Below are positions 10,801 to 24,595 of a stretch of DNA of 64,000 nt, in pieces (position 1 is the first letter of the stretch; every line of letters starts with the position of its first letter). The position numbers were made by a program, and so were the translations under genes. The stretch is from Hansfordia pulvinata (Eukaryota > Ascomycota > Sordariomycetes > Xylariales), in NCBI GenBank assembly GCA_006538405.1, contig BJKQ01000003.1, forward strand, positions 3,038,001-3,102,000, written 5' to 3'. The notes under the pieces were generated by a model, which made no database searches, was not told where the DNA came from, and saw nothing but the letters and a program-made list of their open reading frames with translations.

Positions 10801-12903
10801 CTTACCGACCTATTTGGTGCTTCTTTAATGAGCAGCAAGCCGCATCAAGAGATTGTGGATGAATTCGACGTGCGAAGACACGGGGGCGGGCTCGGAGTCT
10901 GGCTCGGCATCTGGACTTGGTGCTGGATTGGTTCCATCGCCGTGGGTTTCCTGATCGGCGCTGTCTCTATCAACTACTTGAGACCATGCTGGGGACTCTA
11001 TATCTGTATTGCTTTGGTGGGCTTGGTGCTTCTTCTAAACGTCCTCTGCCCTGAAGTTCGCCGCGCGGCATGGCGACGCTCAGTCACTGAAGTCAAGGAA
11101 GGAGCCTCTGTCTCCCGCCGAGTTGCCCGAGGAGAAGTCATGATGCATCGGGTCAAAGATGGACCCAGGTGGTGGGGACAGGAAGTGTATCACGGCATGG
11201 CTTTGTGCCTCGAGATGCTGCGCCAGCCCGGTTTCATTGTCATGGCCGTGTACTGCGCTTGGATATACGCCCAGATAGTTCTGATCATTGTGGTAAGTCC
11301 TCCCCCGTTCTCTGTGAGATGTCTTTCTGGCTGACGCAGGCAGCTACTGGGTGCGTTGACCTCCCGATCTTACCGGTTCCGACCTCACCATGTCGGTGCA
11401 TGCGTTTCCTCCGTCGCCATCGGGGCTTTGGCAGCGGTGCCATTCCAGAAAGCCAACCTCTTCTCCAGGGCAAGACATCGGCCGGCACGCACGAACAGCA
11501 TGACCTTCAACAGAACAGTCACGTGGATGTCCCACTTCATCAGACGCGTGACATTCGTGCTGGTTCTTCCCCTAGCAGCTATTGGTTACACCTTGTCATC
11601 GATTGGGCCTGCGCTTCACATAGCCGTCCCTTGTGTGTTCGCCGGGCTCGTTGGCTTCCTCTCTTGCCTTGCCATTTCCGAATGCAATGGCATGTTGATG
11701 GAAACTTGGGATTGCTCCGACTTGCAGCCCGGCATGACTGGCTACCCCGTGTCGGGAAAAGAGAGCAATAAACGCACCAACTATTCGTCATACCCCCGGG
11801 TCACCGCTGGGTTTGCCATTATCCACGGTCTGGCATTCATCTTGGCTGCTGTTGCCACCGCCGTGGGCGGCACTGTTCAACGAAGACTGGGTCAGAGGGC
11901 TGCTACTGGGGTCGTGGCGGGAATCTTGTTCATTCTGTCATGTCTACTTCTGGTCACTTTCATCCGATTTCACAACGTCCAGATTGTGCCTAGATCTCGA
12001 AGCGTTGAGATGGAAACCTGGACCAAAGAATGCCAAGACAGCTTGCGCCGGCACGCCTCAGTCAACGCCGCGGCCAGAGCAAGTGGAATCAGAGGACCAG
12101 TCGGACATTCAGATATCGACGTTCCCTGGAGACCCATCGTCTTGGGGAACCCGGCTTCCAAATGTCGCCGCGTCAACATCCTAGAGCTTGGGTCGCTCAC
12201 ACGCTGGAGTGAAATTCGTACCCGAAACCGGCTCATCGACGAGGGTGCCCATCTCAACAGGCAGACTGTTGACGCTGCCAAGAAGGAGTTGGTACGCCAG
12301 ATCAGCAAAAGAAGCCTCAAAAGCAGGCGCAGCCAAGAAAGCGATGCAGAGTCGCAACCGAGGGGAGAGATACAGGATTTGGCTTCTCCCGGATCGCCTG
12401 GATCTGGGCTGGAGCATCGACATTCGCAGTATCCCGACAACGTCTATCGCGAACGAGACTGTTTCATGGGACAGACAGTACCCGAAGAGCTAGAAGAGTT
12501 TTCTTCTTTAGATGGAGGCTCAGACGTGGATCAGAGTACACCGCACGATGGCCATGTGGCGCATGCCACGCCCAAGGTCCGACCGTATCCCGGCCTCCAC
12601 AGGAAGGACATTGGGGGCAGTATGTCCAGTTCTAGCGACGTCAAGACCGACATATTCTCAGATGGCCACCAAACGAGTACGATTCCAAGGTCTTCCTCGA
12701 GCTTGGCGGCGCTTGAGGAGAGTCGCCTTCAACAGGAACACGGCGCACACATGCATCAGAGCAAAGTTAGGGTGGCGGATCAAGGCCCAGGCGACCATGC
12801 GCATGGTCAGATGAGCAGAGTTCGTGCAGCCGATCTGGCCTTTGAGGATGTAGACCTCGGGGACGCCCCTGTGTATAGTAAGCCGAAGGAGCCGTCTCGC
12901 TGA
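7852..12903 (+). CDS. MFS transporter with very long disordered N- and C-terminal tails; internal TAG
   Basis: ATG at 7852 (AATATGG) is the first in this frame. An open frame runs to 11292, then a 51-nt intron 11293-11343 (GTAAGT...GGCAG), then a frame to TGA at 12901-12903. That is about 1,666 codons before the stop. The frame contains one TAG at 9223-9225, and both sides are clearly coding. Residues 1 to about 855 are polar, Ser/Pro/Glu-rich and probably cytosolic. Twelve hydrophobic segments follow: six before the intron (starting near KRLVATVSCISTALIG), the seventh crossing it, and the rest to about residue 1360 (ending ATGVVAGILFILSCLLL). MFS-like features are LLHGRKPY after segment 2, RRHGGGLGVWLGIWTW at segment 5 and SDLQPGMTGYP before segment 11. 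The last ~305 residues are charged and polar. The family resembles fungal MFS proteins often annotated as polyamine-transporter-like; substrate unknown. The length is far above the ~500 residues usual for MFS. Confidence 0.8.
11293..11343 (+). other. intron in MFS gene
   Basis: Donor GTAAGT and acceptor GGCAG; 51 nt. The alternative AG at 11338-11339 would break the frame. Using the AG at 11342-11343 joins LIIV to LLGALT within a transmembrane helix. Confidence 0.8.
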
Positions 12904-13650
12904 GAGCGGCGGGGATGCATGTGCGCGCTATGGCCGCATAGTCGAGCCGCGAAGGCAGCATAGTACCTAGAAACCGATCTGATACCTCTGTGAAAGGAGT
13001 CGCGTGGCCATTTGGAGATTCGACTGCATCCGATGGATGCACCATGGCCTGACAGGCGAGTCGCAGAATGTGACGATCTACTCGTACTAGGGCTTGCGCT
13101 AGCCCGTCGTGCCCGTGGCAGACGCATAGGGCCAAATAGGGGTCTGACGTGAGCGCTATGCGCTACGTGATGACCAATCCTTGGCTTGGGATCCCCCCGA
13201 ACGAGAGCAGAATTATAGCGTCATTGGACGACTGCTATCCGTCTGGCGAGGGAATGCCCATGGGAAGATGGTTGCCCGATCGGCTGCAATGGCATAGAAC
13301 GAATGGAAGCCTTTGGGCAGATGAGAAGGATCCAAGGATGGGCAGGGCCACGCCTCCGGGGGTGCTGGACGAGGGAGAAGCGTGTACTCGTTTTGGAGTA
13401 CGCATGTACGCATTGTCAGGCAATACGGTGCACCAACACGATATGTAGGGGCCATTTTCGCATGGAAGCCCGCCACGCCGGATCGCGTCCCGATGCATCT
13501 TGCTCATCGGAGCGGCGTACTCTGCCCGGACGAGTATGCCTGTTTACACGAGGCCAGCCCGGCAGGCCAGCATGGCAAGGACCACTGGGGGCAACGGCAG
13601 CGAGCCCCAGACCGAGTGCGACGACGGGGCGGGAGAGAAGGCTCAACGGC

Positions 13651-13699
<49 letters not shown>

Positions 13700-15200
13700 G
13701 CAGGCGCGTTTGCTCGGCATAGCAGAAGGAATAACGAGACGATGACAGGCCGGGGCTGGCTCCGGCACACGTGCTGGAGGAGCGAGGGCACCCTGGGGCC
13801 GGGCGGCGTTATCCCGGAGAACATGGACCACCCATCATCATCATTGTGTGCCCCCTTGTCGGCGCTTACTCGTAGCCGCTGACTGCGCGCTCGCCGCTCT
13901 GGCCTCCCCCCCCCCCCCCCCCTCCGAATGTGGTCTTGGGCAGCGTAAGCGAGTTGACGAGCAGAGGCACGCCCGGGCCGGGGATCCAGCCTGGTGCTTG
14001 CTGCCTGCCTGCCTGCCCCCCCCCCCCCCCCCCCCCGTCTCCCCTCTTCCTGTGGGTGCAGCAGCGGCAGCAGGTCATCACGGGCGTGGAGCCATCACAT
14101 CGGTTAGATGCACCAAGAAACCGAAGCGGCTAGCTACCTCTGGGGAGGTAGATACCGTACTGGGAATTGTAGGTAGGTAGGTAGGTACGCGTAGGTTAGG
14201 TACGAGTAGTAGGAGTGCCGTCATGTCTCGTAGAGGGAGGAGGAGAAGCAGAGAGGGGAGGGGGGGGGGGCGCGCTTGGGGGGAAAGAGGAGTGGCCCTA
14301 GCGAGCGAGCAACTTTCAGCAAGCAAGGACGCCATTTTAGACGCCGGCGATTAGGTTTTTTTCCCAGACAGAAGCTGCATGATGCATTGGGTGGCTTCTT
14401 TTTCTGTTTACCCCCCCTCCCTCCCTCCTCTGGCGGCCGCCCCCTGGTTTCTGTCGATGATCGATCTGGCGTGCGCATACGAATCGACCTGATGGGGCGG
14501 AAGATGGAGAGTGACGAGTCCTGTCCCACGGGCTTTGGGTCGGGGTTTATCAGGGCCAAACGCAACTTCAAGGTCCGAGGAGGAGCAGGAGTAAGTAGGT
14601 AGGCACGAGTACAAGGCATCCGGGGTGCTTGCTACTATTGAACGTGTACGATACTGATAATATCGTAGGGCTGCTGCTGTCATGCGCGTTTTGATCCATG
14701 GTGGGTGGCGGTTGGATCTTCCATGTCATCTCCGAACGCATCCTCGCACGCATGAGCGATGAGGAGGCATGGGCTACTCGGTACGTACTGACTACTCGTA
14801 CTCGCGTGAGCCACCACCCACGAAGCCACGAAAGCCACGAAAGCCACGAAAGCACCCCATGTTGCAGGCAAGCGTGGGAGTGGTGACCCAAAGCGTGGGT
14901 TGCAGTAGCTCGGCTCGGCTAAAATATAAAGCCTTGCTTGTCTGCGGCCTTCTGTCGGCGGCGCGGCGGCGGCGTGGGCGATCGGGGGCACCACCTTCGC
15001 GTAGGGCCAGAGTGGGACGCCGTGCAGGGGTAGAGAACACAGGGCACAGGGCACAGGTAGACAGGGGGGGTGACAGAGAGGGGGCACTACTGCGTCGTAT
15101 CGTAGATCGGCCGTTCCCATCCGTGCGCGGCGCGTGGTGGTTCCCACCGTCCTTCATTACAGGAGAAATGGGAGGTGGTTAAGGATGTACGGAGTAAGTT
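12904..15200. other. gene-free, simple-sequence-rich region
   Basis: Holds the 3' flank of the MFS gene. Contains a CAG array (13652-13696), long C runs near 13908-13922 and 14017-14036, GGTAG repeats near 14169-14185 and several TACTCGTA motifs (13079, 14803). The ORFs are low-complexity reads through repeats. Confidence 0.6.
13652..13696. repeat. (CAG)15 microsatellite
   Basis: Fifteen perfect CAG units in intergenic DNA. The minus strand reads CTG. No gene context supports translation as polyGln, polyAla or polySer. Confidence 0.95.
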
Positions 15201-17000
15201 AGGGACTCGCAACAAGCGACCGTATGCAGCGTAGAAGAAAACCCTGATCGTCGCCCGCTTTGTCTGTTCGTTCACACACACACACACGCACCCCGCAAGA
15301 GGACCCATTCTGCGCGGTAGGAAGGATGTTCCGATGGTTGGCAGCGAGCTGGCGGCGCTACCACGAGCGCGAGTGCGATGGTGCTTTCTGACGACTGCCG
15401 CGCGACATGAGTACTGGAGGATACGTTGTAAACGAGTAGTGTAATAAGTGAGTGAGCGAGCGGGCGGGTGGGCAAAGTGTCCGCCTCGGAGTAAGAGGGG
15501 CAAAGGCTCTCGGGAGGTCCCTCTCGGAATCAGCAGGCCGCAGCCCCGGTCGAACTCTCAGACTGATCGCAGGTGGGATAGAGAGACTGCATGGTTGCCA
15601 GAGTGAAAAAAAAGAAAAAAAAAAGAAGAGTGCCTCGGGCAACCTGGGTTCAGTACCCTGAAGACCCACGGACGGGCTACGAGAGCAATATAGACATGGG
15701 ATGAGTTGTTGGCACCTTGGATTAGGTAGGCAACAAGTACGAGTACCTTGCTGCGAGGAACAGGGCATCAGGCACGCAAGGGTGGACAAAAAAGACTCCT
15801 TTAGAACCAACACGCGATGAAGGAGACACACACACATAGAGAGAGGGAGAGAGAGAGAAGACATGGAGGAGGACTCGTGGAGAGGGACCGGGACCAGCTC
15901 CGGATGGCATGATTGGTTGCCCGTCCTCGTCTCGTATCCGTCTCCCCTGACCAACAACCTCCCCTACTCCGTAAGAAAAAAAAGAAAGAAAGAAAGATCT
16001 CGCTGGCAGTGTCTCTACTCGGTACGGGCGTCGTGGCCCAGGAGGACGGTTCTGCCCAGATCCCACCCGCACACACACCACCCATGACACGGGCATCTCC
16101 CCGTCCTGTCAATCTCGCCCGCCCGCCCCGATCGGTATTGGCGGGTCGTGCCGACCACGGGGTGGATCTGTGCACGACGGATGAGGGACTGTGTGTGTGT
16201 GTGTGTGTGTGTCTACGCGTACTCGTACCTGGTCGATTCCATCTCACTCGACTAACTTAGGTACTCGTCGCGACCCCATTACCGCCCAGTCCGTGCACCC
16301 GCTCTCGGGTCATCAATCCATCGCCAACCGGTGTACGAGTACAGATGAGCACTTTTTGGTCATTGCCGCCCCCATCTCGTGTGTGTGTGTGTGTGTGTGC
16401 GAGTTTTATCACTCGTCGAGCGGCCCCTCCGTCGATACACCACCACCGATCAAGCGACGCTTCCCGAGTTGACGAGTTCGCGTAACGGGTGGGTATGTGT
16501 GTGTGTGTGAGATCTGGCATGCAGATGAGATATGGTGAGATGTGTGGTGTGTGAGTGTGTGACGGGGCTGCGGGCGCCGCCGCCGCCCATCTGCGCGGTT
16601 GCGGTTCTCGACGAGTGAGCATCCACGCGTACATGCAGGTGCGGCACGCATCGCGTGGGGCTACCTAGTCCCCGAGATCCAGGCTTGCTTTTTGTTTTCT
16701 TTTTTCTTTTCCTATTCTTCTTCCGTGTCTCTTTCTTGCCCTTATTTCATGATTAGGAGGGTTTCGTTCTCGATGGGCCAGAGCCGATCTCTCTCTGGGT
16801 CTCTCTCTCTGTGTGTGTGTGTGCAGCCCGGGCCTTGGCCAGCCACCATCTTGCCTTCCCCTGACGGCTAAAACTTGGAGCAGGCAGTAATAAATCTGTG
16901 CTGGTGGGTTATTCACGAGTGAGGCACTCGTAGGACGGCTGGACGGCAGACCAAGGAGTCAGCGGAGTCGCCGGGCTGCCGTGCCGTGCGGCACGGGGAC
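15200..17000. repeat. cluster of (CA)n/(TG)n arrays
   Basis: Five or more CA or TG arrays lie within 1.7 kb (about 15274-15286, 15829-15837, 16191-16211, 16381-16399, 16496-16509 and 16811-16823), mixed with GA/CT tracts. No coding signal; the ORFs here translate as VCVCV or HTHTH runs. Confidence 0.8.
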
Positions 17001-18680
17001 TGCGGCCGGGACGCCCACATCGATCGTGTCGTCTCGTGTCACCCGAGAGGGGGGTCCAGGTTCGGTGTCAGCAGTATTCTGTACGAGTACAAGCACACTC
17101 GACAGACCCGACGGGACTTTGCTGTTTCTTTAGAGTTACTCGTACGAGTGTACGCTTAATTTCTGCGATGCCTGGAGTGCGCGTTCTGGATCGGAAGAAG
17201 GGCCACGGCACGCCAATACTATCCCCTGTACCTCTCTCTCTCTTTCTTGCACCCTCTCTCCTTCTCTCTCTCTTGCTTTCCGTCTCCCTTGTGTGCGTGC
17301 GTGTCTTGTGTCCCAAGGGACCGCGGAGCAATGGGGGGGAGGGGGGCAAGCCATCGCTTCTCATCAGTACCCATACCATACCCGGACGAGTACGCGTACA
17401 GCATGTATTTGTTGGTTACTCATCAATGTCTCTGCCACGATCGGACACAAAGGGGGGGCCAGCAGCCCCCCTGCGCGGGCGACCGACCGGGAATCTGGGA
17501 AGCTAATGGGAACGAGGGAGTGGTTTCGCGTGTGAGCCGCGTGGGCTGCTCTCGCCGATTGCTTGCTTCGGCATGTCGCGACCGTGTGGGCACGATCCAT
17601 GGTCGCACCCGTAGAGAGAGAGAAGGGTAGTACTAACTCGTAGACATGATGACTGAACCAACGACCGAGTGGACTGGGCTGGCCCTTGAGGCGCGTTTCC
17701 TCCGGGGCCGCCAGCCGAGACAGAGGCGGAGACAGAGACAAGAGACAGAGACAAGAGACAGGACGGGCTGTTCTTCGGTCGAGAAGCGGGAGGGTGTGCG
17801 TCTATCGTCATGCCGATCTACCGTTAATTAGCACGACCATCTGGGCCCAGCCTATTCGTACGAGTAGCGGCTCCTGTATCGATCTACAAGTACTCGTGCG
17901 AGTGCTTGTACGTAGTACTCTTCCCTACGGAGTACTCTACTGGTCGACCGTCGTCAAAGACGAAAAAGAATGGGAGGTGGGGTGAAGAAAGTACGAGTAG
18001 ATCGGATCCGATTCAGCCACGCGCAGGCCGCCCCCGCCCCCCTATTTCGGACTCGGGGTCCGCCCCCCCTTCCAGCAGCAGCACACACCACTCCGAGTGT
18101 TCGAGTACTCATTCATTCATTCATTCATTCTCACTGGGTGGGCTGGCGGAATGGATGCCTTCACTCGTCTGTCCGGTACGTTGTTTAGATCTTGTTACTT
18201 TGCAGTCCCGAGGTGCACGGGGGCGGCATCTCTGCATTGGGCATTGGACTCGCAGGGTGGATCGACAACGACCGGTGTCACTGATCGAGGCGAACTGGCC
18301 CCTTTTTCTCCTCCTCCTTCTTCTTGAGTTCGAGTGCCTATCTGATGTATCTGCACACCGAGTGAGTGAGTGCGAGCGAGGGTAGTAATCAGTTACGACG
18401 GCAAAGGCACGGATAACAAAGTGAGGCATGGGGGCCATACTCGTACGCGTGCGAATACGCCCTGTCGGGTCAGGTCAGGTCAGGTCAGGTCATGGGCCCG
18501 CGCCATCTGAGCCATGTGTCTTTGCCTCCGATCCCAAGGGCCATCATGATTACTGATCCCCTGAATCTTCATGCCTCGGCCGGGGACGTGAACCCTATCT
18601 GCATTTCCCGCTGCCCTGCCCTGCCCTGCCCCCACCCTACCCAACCCACCCACTGTCCTCGTTCCCGATGCTTGGTCGCC

Positions 18681-18712
<32 letters not shown>

Positions 18713-20341
18713 TGCTTGCTTTGTCTGAGCACTTGGTCAGATCCATGTCTGTGTGTGTGAGTGTGTGATATGTGGGCGGGCGGTGGTTGAGATGGCCCTG
18801 AGACTGGAGGATGAGACCTCCTCCCCCCCTTCGGCCTTCGGCGGCCAAGAACGAGGGGCCACATCTGCATTCTCCCCTACGTCGGCTCGACTCATTGTTT
18901 GATTGCTTCCTCACAGGGGGGTGGGGGGGGGGGGGGCGATGGCCGAACACCACACATAAAGCCTTGCACGGACTGACCATAGAGTCTCCCTTGACGATGG
19001 CAGTGAGGCCTTGTTTCCTGCGTGATCCGTGCTGCTCCGTCTGCCTGCTGTCTGTCTGTCTGTTTGTCTGTTCGCGCGCCGATCTCCCGAGCCGGGCACG
19101 GGCACGGGCACAGGCACGGGCACGGGCACAGGCACGGGCGAGAGGGCACGGGCACGCGATTTTGCCCGTGCCAGAGCGTGTCAGCTGAACTCCCGTTCGC
19201 CTCAGAACCAGAATGGGCACGGCGCGGCAAGAGGGTACGATGAACCCCCCCCCTCCCCCCCTCCCCTTGTCAGCGTGGGGAAAGTGTCCTATCCCACCGC
19301 GTTACGAGTACTCCCTCTCGCTTCTACTAGCGATCCCCGGCCAGCCCATGTGTTCGTACGAGTACGAGTACCGCCCACTCGCATGAGGATCTCGGGCGAA
19401 GACAAAGCGTACCTACATGTATAATGATGATTAAAGATGGTCTGAGCACCCTTACGAGTACCCGTTCCTCATAGCTTGCACGCATGGAGTCTAGTATATT
19501 GCCCCCAGATCGCCCCTCCCTTTTGTGTAAGCATCTGAACACACTGAAGTTGATGAGCTGTCTACCGGCGACCATCATCATCATGGGCCAAAGAAATCCC
19601 TCTCGCCCGAGCGCCGGCGACGACGCAAAGTTTCCCGAATGAGGAAGACTCGGGGCCCCCTGCTCATAGGTACGAGTGCTTGCCTGCGAGTACTCGTACC
19701 TTGAGTGTACCTAGCTACCTACTCGTAGCCTACCTTTATTGGGGCCCGATCGATCTTGGTCGGCAGTTCCGGTTCCTAGCTTTCGTCCCGTCGATTCTAA
19801 CACAATCTCGCTCGGCCCACACCCCCCCTTTCTTGTCATTCATCACCCATGACCCTCCTGCGAGTTTTACTCGCACGGGTACTGTATACTTTGTCAGCCT
19901 AGCTCGCCGTCGCCGGAAGGAAACCACGCCGCCGACTCTCAACGTGGGCGCTAGGTCTGCAAGAGCGACGCCAGCAGTCCTAGCCCAGATCTATCTCTAC
20001 CCGCGTATGAGTACTCGTAAGGTAAGGCAGCAGCTGGTCTCCACGGGTACTCCGTCGAGCAGCTCGTACGATGACTGTACCTATACCTGTACCTACCGTG
20101 CCTACGAGGCCGCCCCCTGGGACAACTCAAAGGGGACCTGGCCGAGTGCCGCCCCAGCAAGCCTCGAACTCCAGCCCCAGCCCCAGCCCCAACCCCAACT
20201 CCAGCTCCAGGTCCGGCTCCCGCCAGCCTCGGCCCCTCAGCCCCGGCTCCAGCTTCGGGGGGCCTCACGCAGGGGGAGAAGCACGAGGAGAGAGAGCCGT
20301 TCGTTGTGACGAGCGTGTCGTGTCCTGCGGGTTCATACCGC
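17000..20341. other. gene-free region with minisatellites and TACGAGTA motifs
   Basis: Contains a 12-bp palindrome ACTCGTACGAGT at 17138-17149, an ATTC array near 18115-18131, GGCT repeats near 18682-18710, a GGGCAC-type minisatellite near 19096-19165 and many TACGAGTA copies (17081, 17992, 19357, 19363, 19691, 19720, 20012). No gene can be supported. Confidence 0.55.
19096..19165. repeat. GGGCAC/AGGCAC hexanucleotide minisatellite
   Basis: About ten tandem or near-tandem copies of RGGCAC. In other frames this gives the artefactual PVPVP and GTGTG ORFs. Confidence 0.85.
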
Positions 20342-20342
20342 A

Positions 20343-20369
<27 letters not shown>
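20342..20369. repeat. poly(A) run, 28 nt
   Basis: Uninterrupted A run in intergenic DNA. There is no recognisable retroelement body upstream and no obvious target-site duplication, so it is recorded only as a homopolymer. Confidence 0.9.
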
Positions 20370-20374
<5 letters not shown>

Positions 20375-21215
20375 CGTCTCGCGTGTGTTCATGACATGAG
20401 ATGGGCCATCTGCGAATAAATCACAGTGCGGCTACTTTAAGTTTGTCTGTACAAGTATCCTTTCCCCCCTGTGCCGAGTTTCGCCTACCAACCCACTCCA
20501 CTTCCCCAGTGGGGAGAGAATGAGAGAGTGAGAGAGAGATGGCTCGTCTCATCTCGTTAATCGTGCTGCTAATAAACCTTGGATCCCTCGTCCTCAAACT
20601 CAATCTGGCCGGCCGAGTGGATCCCCTCTCCCTCCCCCCTCCCCGGGGCCAAGGTCTCGAGAGAGAAAAGGGGAGATGCTGCTGTGAGTAAGTACTCGTA
20701 AGCGTAGTTTTGGCCGTCAACATGGAGAAAGCAGCCGCCAGCATCCGAGATGGGTTGGTTTGCTTGTCTAGGGGGGCACTGGGGGGCAACACACTCGTTG
20801 ATCAGCACGTCCCCGCGTGAGATGAGCCGCGCCGCGTGCCACGACACGCCAATCCTGTCCTCGCACGGTGAAGACTGCTACCAGCTGCCACTGTACGACT
20901 AGGTAACATCGCTACGTGCTCGTCGTAGATGGAGTTACCAGCACTCGTACTCGAAAAGGCGCCAGCGTTTGAGGCATTTTGTCCGCGAGGTGGCTGGAGC
21001 CTTGTATAAGGTTCTGCGCAGCAACTGGGAAATGAAGAAGAAGAAAAATACACAACAGCGGGCGGGGGGGGGGGGGAGCATTTGTCAAAGACAGTGGTGA
21101 CCGGTCGACCAGGAGCTTATCTCAAACCGAAAGCTCTTCTTTCTTCAAACTCGCGATCCTGGTGCCCGCGGCTTGCGGGGATCGCCTTGCCACGACACAC
21201 ACCCCCGGTTGCAAT

Positions 21216-21224
21216 GTTGATGAC

Positions 21225-21256
<32 letters not shown>

Positions 21257-21257
21257 C
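21216..21257. repeat. (GAT)n microsatellite
   Basis: Near-perfect GAT/ATG trinucleotide array of about 14 units with one GAC variant. Confidence 0.9.
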
Positions 21258-23539
21258 AAGACGCCCCCAGAAACCCGGCTGCCATTGTCACGAGTCAGGT
21301 GTGAAAGGCCACGCGTGATAGCCGCCGGCTCGGCGTTCTCCCATCCTACGAGAGTTGGCCACGGGCGACTAGCGATTAGTCGTGGCTTTTTAGCATCTGC
21401 TTCCTGCTTGGCTTTCTCTTCGCCTCCTTCTCCTTCTGTCCTTTGTCGTCCAATCTCCCTCAGGGCCAGGGACTGCTGTCAGGGCGATCCCCCAATCTGT
21501 TAACAGCCCCATCGCCGCCGCCCCGGTGCCTGGCTCTGGTGGGTTTGGGGCAGGCGCGCCAGGATTTTTCTTGGGGGGGGGGGGGCCTCCCGAAGTTCGC
21601 TTTCGGGGTTGGTTTGGTTTAGGTTTTTTTTTGCCTCCCCCCACCCGCCACCTGCCCCGTAACGAGTATTCTGACAAGCGGCGCGCTTCCTCCCACTCCA
21701 CTCTCCCTCTGCACTTTTTAGGGCTGACCAGGAACTATACTCGGAAAAGGGAAAAGACGTGTTCGCAAGCGCCCAAAAGCGGGCAGGAGGGACTGGAGAG
21801 AGTACGAGTACGGATAAGAAGTTCTTTTTCTCTCTCTTTCTCTTTTACGTGCCTTTTCTTTTCTTTCTTTCTATTCCTGTGTGCCCGGTCTTGTATGAGC
21901 ACCCGGCCGCCACCCAGCGCAAGTCCGCGAAGTAGGTATCTCGGTACTCATAAGCCTACCGTAAGCTGGTTGTCCACTTACCCGATCTTGCGTTGAGTCT
22001 AAGGCGGTCCTAAAAGTTACTCGTATCCGTACCTACCTAAGCTGTTGTGTATGGAGTACATGCGCCCTTCTTTGTCCAAAGCACTTATTAGAGGCTATAT
22101 AGGTACATGACCCAGGGAGGCTTCAGGTATGGACCACCCAGATGAGGTACCTATCATAAGAGGCGCTTGATTACTTACTCGCAAGTAAAATTCCATAATC
22201 GTTCCCTTCGCGGCAGCAGCGCAGATACGATCCTGCAGCCCCAGATCGGGCCTTGAGACACGCGGGCGGGGAGACACGTGATGAGAGGGGGCGTACGGGT
22301 ACGCGTACGGGTACACCGTGAATCATGTCGGATGGAGAGGAAAGGGGGGCGCGCCGTCGTCCCAAACCGCTCTTATAAACCGAAAGAGAAAAGTAAAAGG
22401 CAAACCCAGAGCAGACTCCCCCCCCCCCGAGTACCTTGACCCAGGTCCGTGGTAACGGGGGCGAATCAGGGTGTACTCCGAGGCGCCGGGGCCGCACTCG
22501 AGATCGCCCAATAGAGGGGGGGGGGGGGGGGAGAAGAAGAAGCGATCTGACACGGCGGCCAAGACCCGCAGGTCGCCTGGGCTACGGGTACTCATAGTGA
22601 CCCATGGATCTGCTTTGTCTGCTAATCCCCCCCTCCCCATCTCTCTGGTAGAAATCCAAATGACCCACTGCCATTAGGTTCATCGAGCTGCCATGTCTCT
22701 CGCAGCGGGCGCCCCGGGTTGGGGGGGGGGGGGGGTGGTCCTGTGGCGGGCCGACTGCCTGATTGACAATCCAAGAACGACATCGTTCCCGGGGGCAAGA
22801 GTCAAGAGGGTTATAATCATTCTAGGATTCTTGTTCGTGCCCTCTTTCCAGCCTCCCTACTCTCTTTTGTAAGGGACAGGGGAAATAAAGGAAATGACTA
22901 GGAGGGGAAGGACATCGGGAAGGGTTTTTTTTTTTTTTATCGTGTGGCGATCAAGACACGTCGTTGACGAAGTCGGCTGAGAATCTGCTTTAGGATATGG
23001 TATGTCTCGAGCAAATTCATCTCAGAGGTGCTGTTGATACCCCCGGGTGCTGTTTGTCCACGTACGAGTAGCTGTAGGTACTCCGTATGTGACCCCCACT
23101 GGCAGCCGCTGACACGGGGCAAGGGTCGGGGGTTTTTGTCTTTGATGTCTCTGATGCCTTTTCTTTTTTTTCTGCCCCCTTCTTTTCTATTGTCTTGAAC
23201 TGCCCCCCCTCCCCCTCCTCCTCCCTCACCAGCTGAATTATATAGCTCGAAAGCCCAGCAGCCGTGACGTACCGAACTGAGCAAAATAAAGGGAAAGATG
23301 AAGAAGTCACCGTGCAAGTGGGTTTTATTTGCTTGGCCCAACCTTCAAGGGAAACAGTCCGGCGCGGCCGGCCCTGGCACCCGAGATGCGCGCGGTGTGC
23401 CTTGACTCGCGTCGCAGAGTTTCTGGTGTTCCGCGAAGTGAAAGAATGTGCCTCCCCCCTCCCCCGGCCGAGTCGGGGATTTCCGACATGACCGCTCGTG
23501 TCGTCAACATGACGGGCGACCTTTTTTTGCCTCGCTTTT

Positions 23540-23570
<31 letters not shown>

Positions 23571-24595
23571 TTTCGCTTGCCTTCCCCTCACCTCGTCTTG
23601 CCGCTTGCCGCCTCGAGAGTTTTTATCCCGCTTCCTGTCGGCCAACGGGCCAGAGACTTGACATTCTCCGAGGTTCTTCTGCGCATGCAAGGTATGCCAA
23701 GAAATACCTCGCAAGCATATGCCCGCGAAAACCCGGCTCGAAGGAGCCTCGCTCAAGATGACGATGGGGGAACGGGGATCTGATCGGGGGGGGGGGGGTG
23801 TGTTTTTCTTCTTCTCCCGGGGACCGGGCATCTCCCGGCCCCGTCGCGCAGCCTTGCAGCAGGGCATTCGTCATATCCTTCGCGTACATTCGCCTCCGTG
23901 GTAAAGAGGTTTTTAGTAGTGAAAGGGAGGGTCGCTGGCCTCACACACACACACTCTCGCCCGTCAGCCTTGCGGGCCCGAATCTTGCATGAGCCAAGGC
24001 CGCCGTGATGTCAAGGTTCCTGGTTCAATTCGATCAAACCTAAGGCACGGTCATCGAGAGATGCGCATAGGCTCGCCCGCCAACAATCGGTTTGGTGATC
24101 CGAGTTGATCCCAGTCATGCCAGAGCAAACTTCTTTTTTTTCTTTTTTCAAAGAGAGAGAAAGAGAGTACTTAACATACTTACACATACCGTACCTAGGC
24201 AACCTTGACGACGACGTTGGCCCAACTCACCCGCCCAACGCCAGACTTTCGCACGAGTAACGCCACAAGTAGCCCCCCGGCCCCTTCAAAAAGTCTAAGC
24301 GCAGAACGAGTCAAAAGGAAAGAAGTCAACCGTGCGGGCCACCCGGTCCTCACAGAAGACTAACCCCATCTTTCCCAAAGGGGGAAAAGTGCGAATCGGG
24401 TCAAAAGCTTGCTGGCTTTTGGTAGTACCACCACCACCACCACCACCACCACCACCGCTCGCGGTACTTGTAGCAGCCAGGTTGGTAGCCCGATTCTCTG
24501 GCCATCTCATCTTGGCTCAACCTCAGATTCCATCTCGACTCGTATCTCCACAGATCGGCCGGTGCGCCCTGAGCGGCGAACTCGTGACCCCTGAA

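Noticed and set aside
14817..14853. CACGAAAGC repeats as a CRISPR-like array
   Set aside because: A simple 9-nt tandem repeat with no spacers, in a eukaryotic genome.
20342..20369. Poly(A) as the 3' end of a retrotransposed element
   Set aside because: No reverse-transcriptase or SINE body upstream and no target-site duplication was seen; similar homopolymers of all four bases are common here.
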